Positions 5,917 to 7,157 of a stretch of DNA of 7,157 nucleotides are shown piece after piece. The notes beneath the pieces are model-generated. The model made no database searches, had not been told where the DNA came from, and saw only the letters and a list, made by a program, of their open reading frames with translations. Each line of letters starts with the position of its first letter. Position 1 is the stretch's first letter. This stretch comes from VMCP01 sp964492925 (GTDB lineage Bacteria > Bacteroidota > Bacteroidia > NS11-12g > UBA955), in the NCBI GenBank assembly GCA_964492925.1, contig CAZBMF010000108.1:1-7157 (forward strand). The letters run 5' to 3'. The position numbers and the translations under genes are program-made.

Positions 5917-6321
5917 TTAGAATTTTGAAGTTTCAGGATCGAAAATGTTGTGTTCTTTGCACCAATTGTTGTAACCGTCGTTGCCAAGAGCAGCTTTCAA
6001 TTTGCTAGTGCTGATAGCTGTGCCTTCAACTTTGTATCCGCTAACAAAAACGTAATCGTTGTAAGATACTACACCGTCTACCAATAAGTCGTAATCAGGA
6101 CCTGCACTTTGCAATGCATTGTCCATGGCGCTCTTGATAGAAACGCCCATCCCTAAGAATCCATTGCTGTTACCAACAACCCTGATTCCTTGAGATTTGT
6201 CGATCTTCAAGCTAACATTTTTAGAGCTGATTACAGTGAAATCAACCACTCTCATAGAGCAGCTAGTCAATAAAAAGAATGTTGTCAATGCCAACAAAAA
6301 AGTGAGTTTGTTTTTTTTCAT
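5917..6321 (-). CDS. Small conserved-type lipoprotein of unknown function
   Basis: This 134-residue lipoprotein has a signal sequence with KKNK, a hydrophobic core and the lipobox LLTSC, with the lipidated cysteine at C21. The mature part has a pattern typical of small envelope lipoproteins: DFTVISSKNV near the start, an amphipathic helix (IKSAMDNALQSAG), then YDLLVDGVVSY and VSGYKVEGTAIST. I cannot name the family. The higher GC content and even codon use resemble the T9SS gene more than the AT-rich genes between them. It is transcribed divergently from an XRE regulator, which could control it. A -7 element at 6359-6366 supports a leader of about 30 nt and the ATG at 6321. Confidence 0.85.
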   Translation of the reverse strand: MKKNKLTFLLALTTFFLLTSCSMRVVDFTVISSKNVSLKIDKSQGIRVVGNSNGFLGMGVSIKSAMDNALQSAGPDYDLLVDGVVSYNDYVFVSGYKVEGTAISTSKLKAALGNDGYNNWCKEHNIFDPETSKF

Positions 6322-6358
6322 ATAAATGTATATTAGTTTTTTACGAGACTATTACCCA

Positions 6359-6366
6359 CAAAATTA
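6359..6366 (-). promoter_or_regulatory. -7 element of lipoprotein promoter
   Basis: On the minus strand, TAATTTTG (6366-6359) is a perfect TAnnTTTG match, about 38 nt before the lipoprotein start. No clear TTTG is visible at the usual -33 distance. Confidence 0.45.
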
Positions 6367-6421
6367 CTTGTTCAGTATTGTCATAAATGGTAACTGGGGT
6401 GCTTTTTTGGTAATTATATTA

Positions 6422-6429
6422 TATATTTG
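6422..6429 (+). promoter_or_regulatory. -7 element of XRE regulator promoter
   Basis: TATATTTG is a perfect TAnnTTTG match. The only clear TTTG upstream (6406-6409) is 12 nt away, which is too close for the usual spacing. A transcript starting at about 6434-6437 would make the ATG at 6437 leaderless or nearly so, favouring the ATG at 6458 as the start. Confidence 0.45.
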
Positions 6430-6457
6430 TCCTTATATGGGTGCAAATTCTAATAAC

Positions 6458-6829
6458 ATGGAAAAATTGGAGAAAAATTCAGATCGCGTTAAATCTGCTA
6501 TTTTGAACATTAAGAGATTCAGAGAGTTAAAAGACATTACCCGCGAACAAATGGCAGCAGATTTGGATCTTTCTTTATCGGGGTATGCGAAATTGGAAAG
6601 GGGTGAAATTGAAATGACCCTCAATCGGTTGTTTGAAATTTCGGATATCCTGGAAGTTGATATCTCTCAAATTTTGAATTTCGATGCCAAATACATTTTC
6701 AATATCTCTAACTCTCAAGGCGTGCAAGGTTTCGACAAAGGGGGCAACTACCATTTTCATACACAAGACGTGTACCGCGAAAAATACATCGCCAAACTGG
6801 AAGAAGAAATCAAAGCCCTAAAACAGTAA
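6458..6829 (+). CDS. XRE/Cro-CI-type transcriptional regulator
   Basis: This is a 123-residue regulator from the ATG at 6458. An in-frame ATG at 6326 gives a 167-residue version, but its extra 44 residues span the promoter-like site and look non-coding. An ATG at 6437 is also possible. Residues ~17-72 form a helix-turn-helix: IKRFRELKDITREQMAADL, then SLSGYAKLERGEIEM, then LFEISDILEVDISQIL. This is the usual XRE pattern of recognition helix, E-R-G turn and two closing helices. The tail ends in a short charged coiled coil (~105-123, KYIAKLEEEIKALKQ), a layout common in Bacteroidota XRE proteins and likely to help dimerisation. It is divergent from a lipoprotein gene across ~135 bp, so control of itself and of that gene is plausible. 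No toxin partner or phage gene is adjacent. Confidence 0.88.
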   Translation: MEKLEKNSDRVKSAILNIKRFRELKDITREQMAADLDLSLSGYAKLERGEIEMTLNRLFEISDILEVDISQILNFDAKYIFNISNSQGVQGFDKGGNYHFHTQDVYREKYIAKLEEEIKALKQ

Positions 6830-6985
6830 TTACATTTCCGCTGCAATAAACTCGCGGAAGTTTTTTCTGTCGATTACATTTGGTATTGAATTGTAAGTTT
6901 CTGTGAATTTCAGGGGAAAATAAACCCATTTGTTGTTCAACCATTTGAACTCCCAGCTGTGTATTTTTCCCCCAAATCGCCAAAT
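6830..6985 (-). pseudogene. 3' remnant of a minus-strand gene (C-terminal ~51 residues)
   Basis: A minus-strand frame is open for 51 codons, from just after an in-frame TAA (6986-6988) to a TAA at 6830-6832. It has no ATG start. Its residues look like a genuine protein C-terminus, including GGKIHSWEFKWLNNKWVYFP and NVIDRKNFREFIAAEM, rich in W, F and charged residues, with codon use like the neighbouring genes. The upstream end coincides with the 31-bp hairpin repeats (6975-7038), as if the gene was cut by their arrival. Its stop is directly adjacent to the stop of the XRE gene, tail to tail with no spacer. The family is not recognised. Another overlapping minus frame is longer but less protein-like. 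Confidence 0.45.
6834..6866 (+). terminator. Possible terminator of the XRE gene
   Basis: ATTTCCGC (6834-6841) pairs with GCGGAAGT (6854-6861) over 8 bp with one G-U pair. The stem is followed by a six-T run (6861-6866). The 12-nt loop is large, and the same bases form the 3' end of a minus-strand coding remnant, so this is a moderate call. Confidence 0.4.
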
Positions 6986-7038
6986 TTATATTGAAATTGG
7001 CGATTATAACCACCAAAAACATATTGAAATTGGTGATT
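6975..7038. repeat. Tandem pair of 31-bp hairpin repeats
   Basis: The units are 6975-7005 and 7008-7038, a 33-bp period. Each has 9-nt arms around a 13-nt centre containing ATATTGAAA. Unit 1 arms (AATCGCCAA/TTGGCGATT) pair perfectly. Unit 2 arms (AACCACCAA/TTGGTGATT) pair with one mismatch. One stem position changed from G-C in unit 1 to A-T in unit 2 on both sides, keeping the pair. Confidence 0.8.
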
Positions 7039-7049
7039 TTGATTTTTTT

Positions 7050-7069
7050 GCTGAGTAAATTTTCTCAGC
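7050..7069. repeat. Short inverted repeat
   Basis: GCTGAG (7050-7055) and CTCAGC (7064-7069) can form a 6-bp stem with an 8-nt AT-rich loop. There is no T tract on the 3' side on either strand, so it is not a standard terminator. The rest of 7039-7131 is AT-rich with nothing I can assign. Confidence 0.4.
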
Positions 7070-7131
7070 GTGTTGATTAAATTATTGAATTTTATATTCT
7101 CGAGACTAAGATTATAGCGAAGATTCTAATT

Positions 7132-7157
7132 GTCGGGGCGGACCTGCGTGTCCGCCC
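7132..7157 (+). repeat. 26-bp palindromic interspersed repeat, copy at window end
   Basis: This is identical over all 26 bp to 2398-2423: the same GTCG lead, 8-bp stem and CTGCGT loop. The window ends at its last base, so a tandem array like the one after copy 1 may continue beyond. Confidence 0.88.

Noticed and set aside
6326..6457. N-terminal extension of the XRE regulator with a hydrophobic stretch, as a possible membrane-bound regulator
   Set aside because: The extension overlaps the divergent promoter region, including a -7 element on each strand. The hydrophobic residues come from AT-rich promoter DNA.
6458..6829. XRE protein as the antitoxin of a toxin-antitoxin pair
   Set aside because: No small toxin-like gene adjoins it on the same strand; its neighbours are a divergent lipoprotein and a convergent remnant.
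6810..7022. Minus-strand 70-codon frame overlapping the end of the XRE gene
   Set aside because: It runs antisense into the XRE coding sequence and is less protein-like than the overlapping frame at 6830-6985.

Overview
The window reads as Bacteroidota DNA, probably a free-living environmental member and probably part of a draft or metagenome assembly. Three things support this. The first gene is a secreted protein that ends in a gliding-motility/type IX secretion (T9SS) C-terminal domain. Promoter-like sites match the Bacteroidota TTTG / TAnnTTTG consensus rather than TTGACA/TATAAT. Starts lack clear Shine-Dalgarno sequences. A run of exactly 100 N (5170-5269) marks a scaffold join.

Layout. 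Positions 1-2162 hold a promoter and one long T9SS cargo protein with an internally duplicated PKD-type module. Positions 2199-2365 are a compact tRNA-Pro(GGG) unit with its own promoter and a rho-independent terminator. Positions 2398-2574 are a GC-rich block of palindromic interspersed repeats. It abuts the stop codon of a minus-strand operon and probably supplies its terminator. Positions 2574-4634 (minus) are a translationally overlapping three-gene operon, in transcription order: a seven-helix membrane protein, a sensor-less NarL/DesK-type histidine kinase, and a LuxR-type response regulator. I infer that the membrane protein is the detached input module of the kinase. A consensus-quality promoter for this operon lies at 4745-4775.

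Positions 4635-5420 are very AT-rich and gene-poor. They hold short open fragments that look like decayed coding sequence, plus the assembly gap. The gap is flanked by the same 10-mer on both sides and may not be a real gap. Positions 5421-6321 hold two convergent small lipoproteins sharing a bidirectional terminator, the first with a lipocalin-like opening motif. An XRE-type regulator (6458-6829) diverges from the second lipoprotein across an intergenic region with back-to-back TAnnTTTG elements. Positions 6830-7157 hold the 3' remnant of a minus-strand gene, a tandem pair of 31-bp hairpin repeats, and a second exact copy of the 26-bp palindromic repeat at the window edge.

The most interesting signals are the split-sensor two-component operon with its unusual start, the two hairpin repeat families that show compensatory base changes, and the duplicated cysteine-rich module in the T9SS protein. 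I see no CRISPR array, transposase, phage gene or recognisable defence system.
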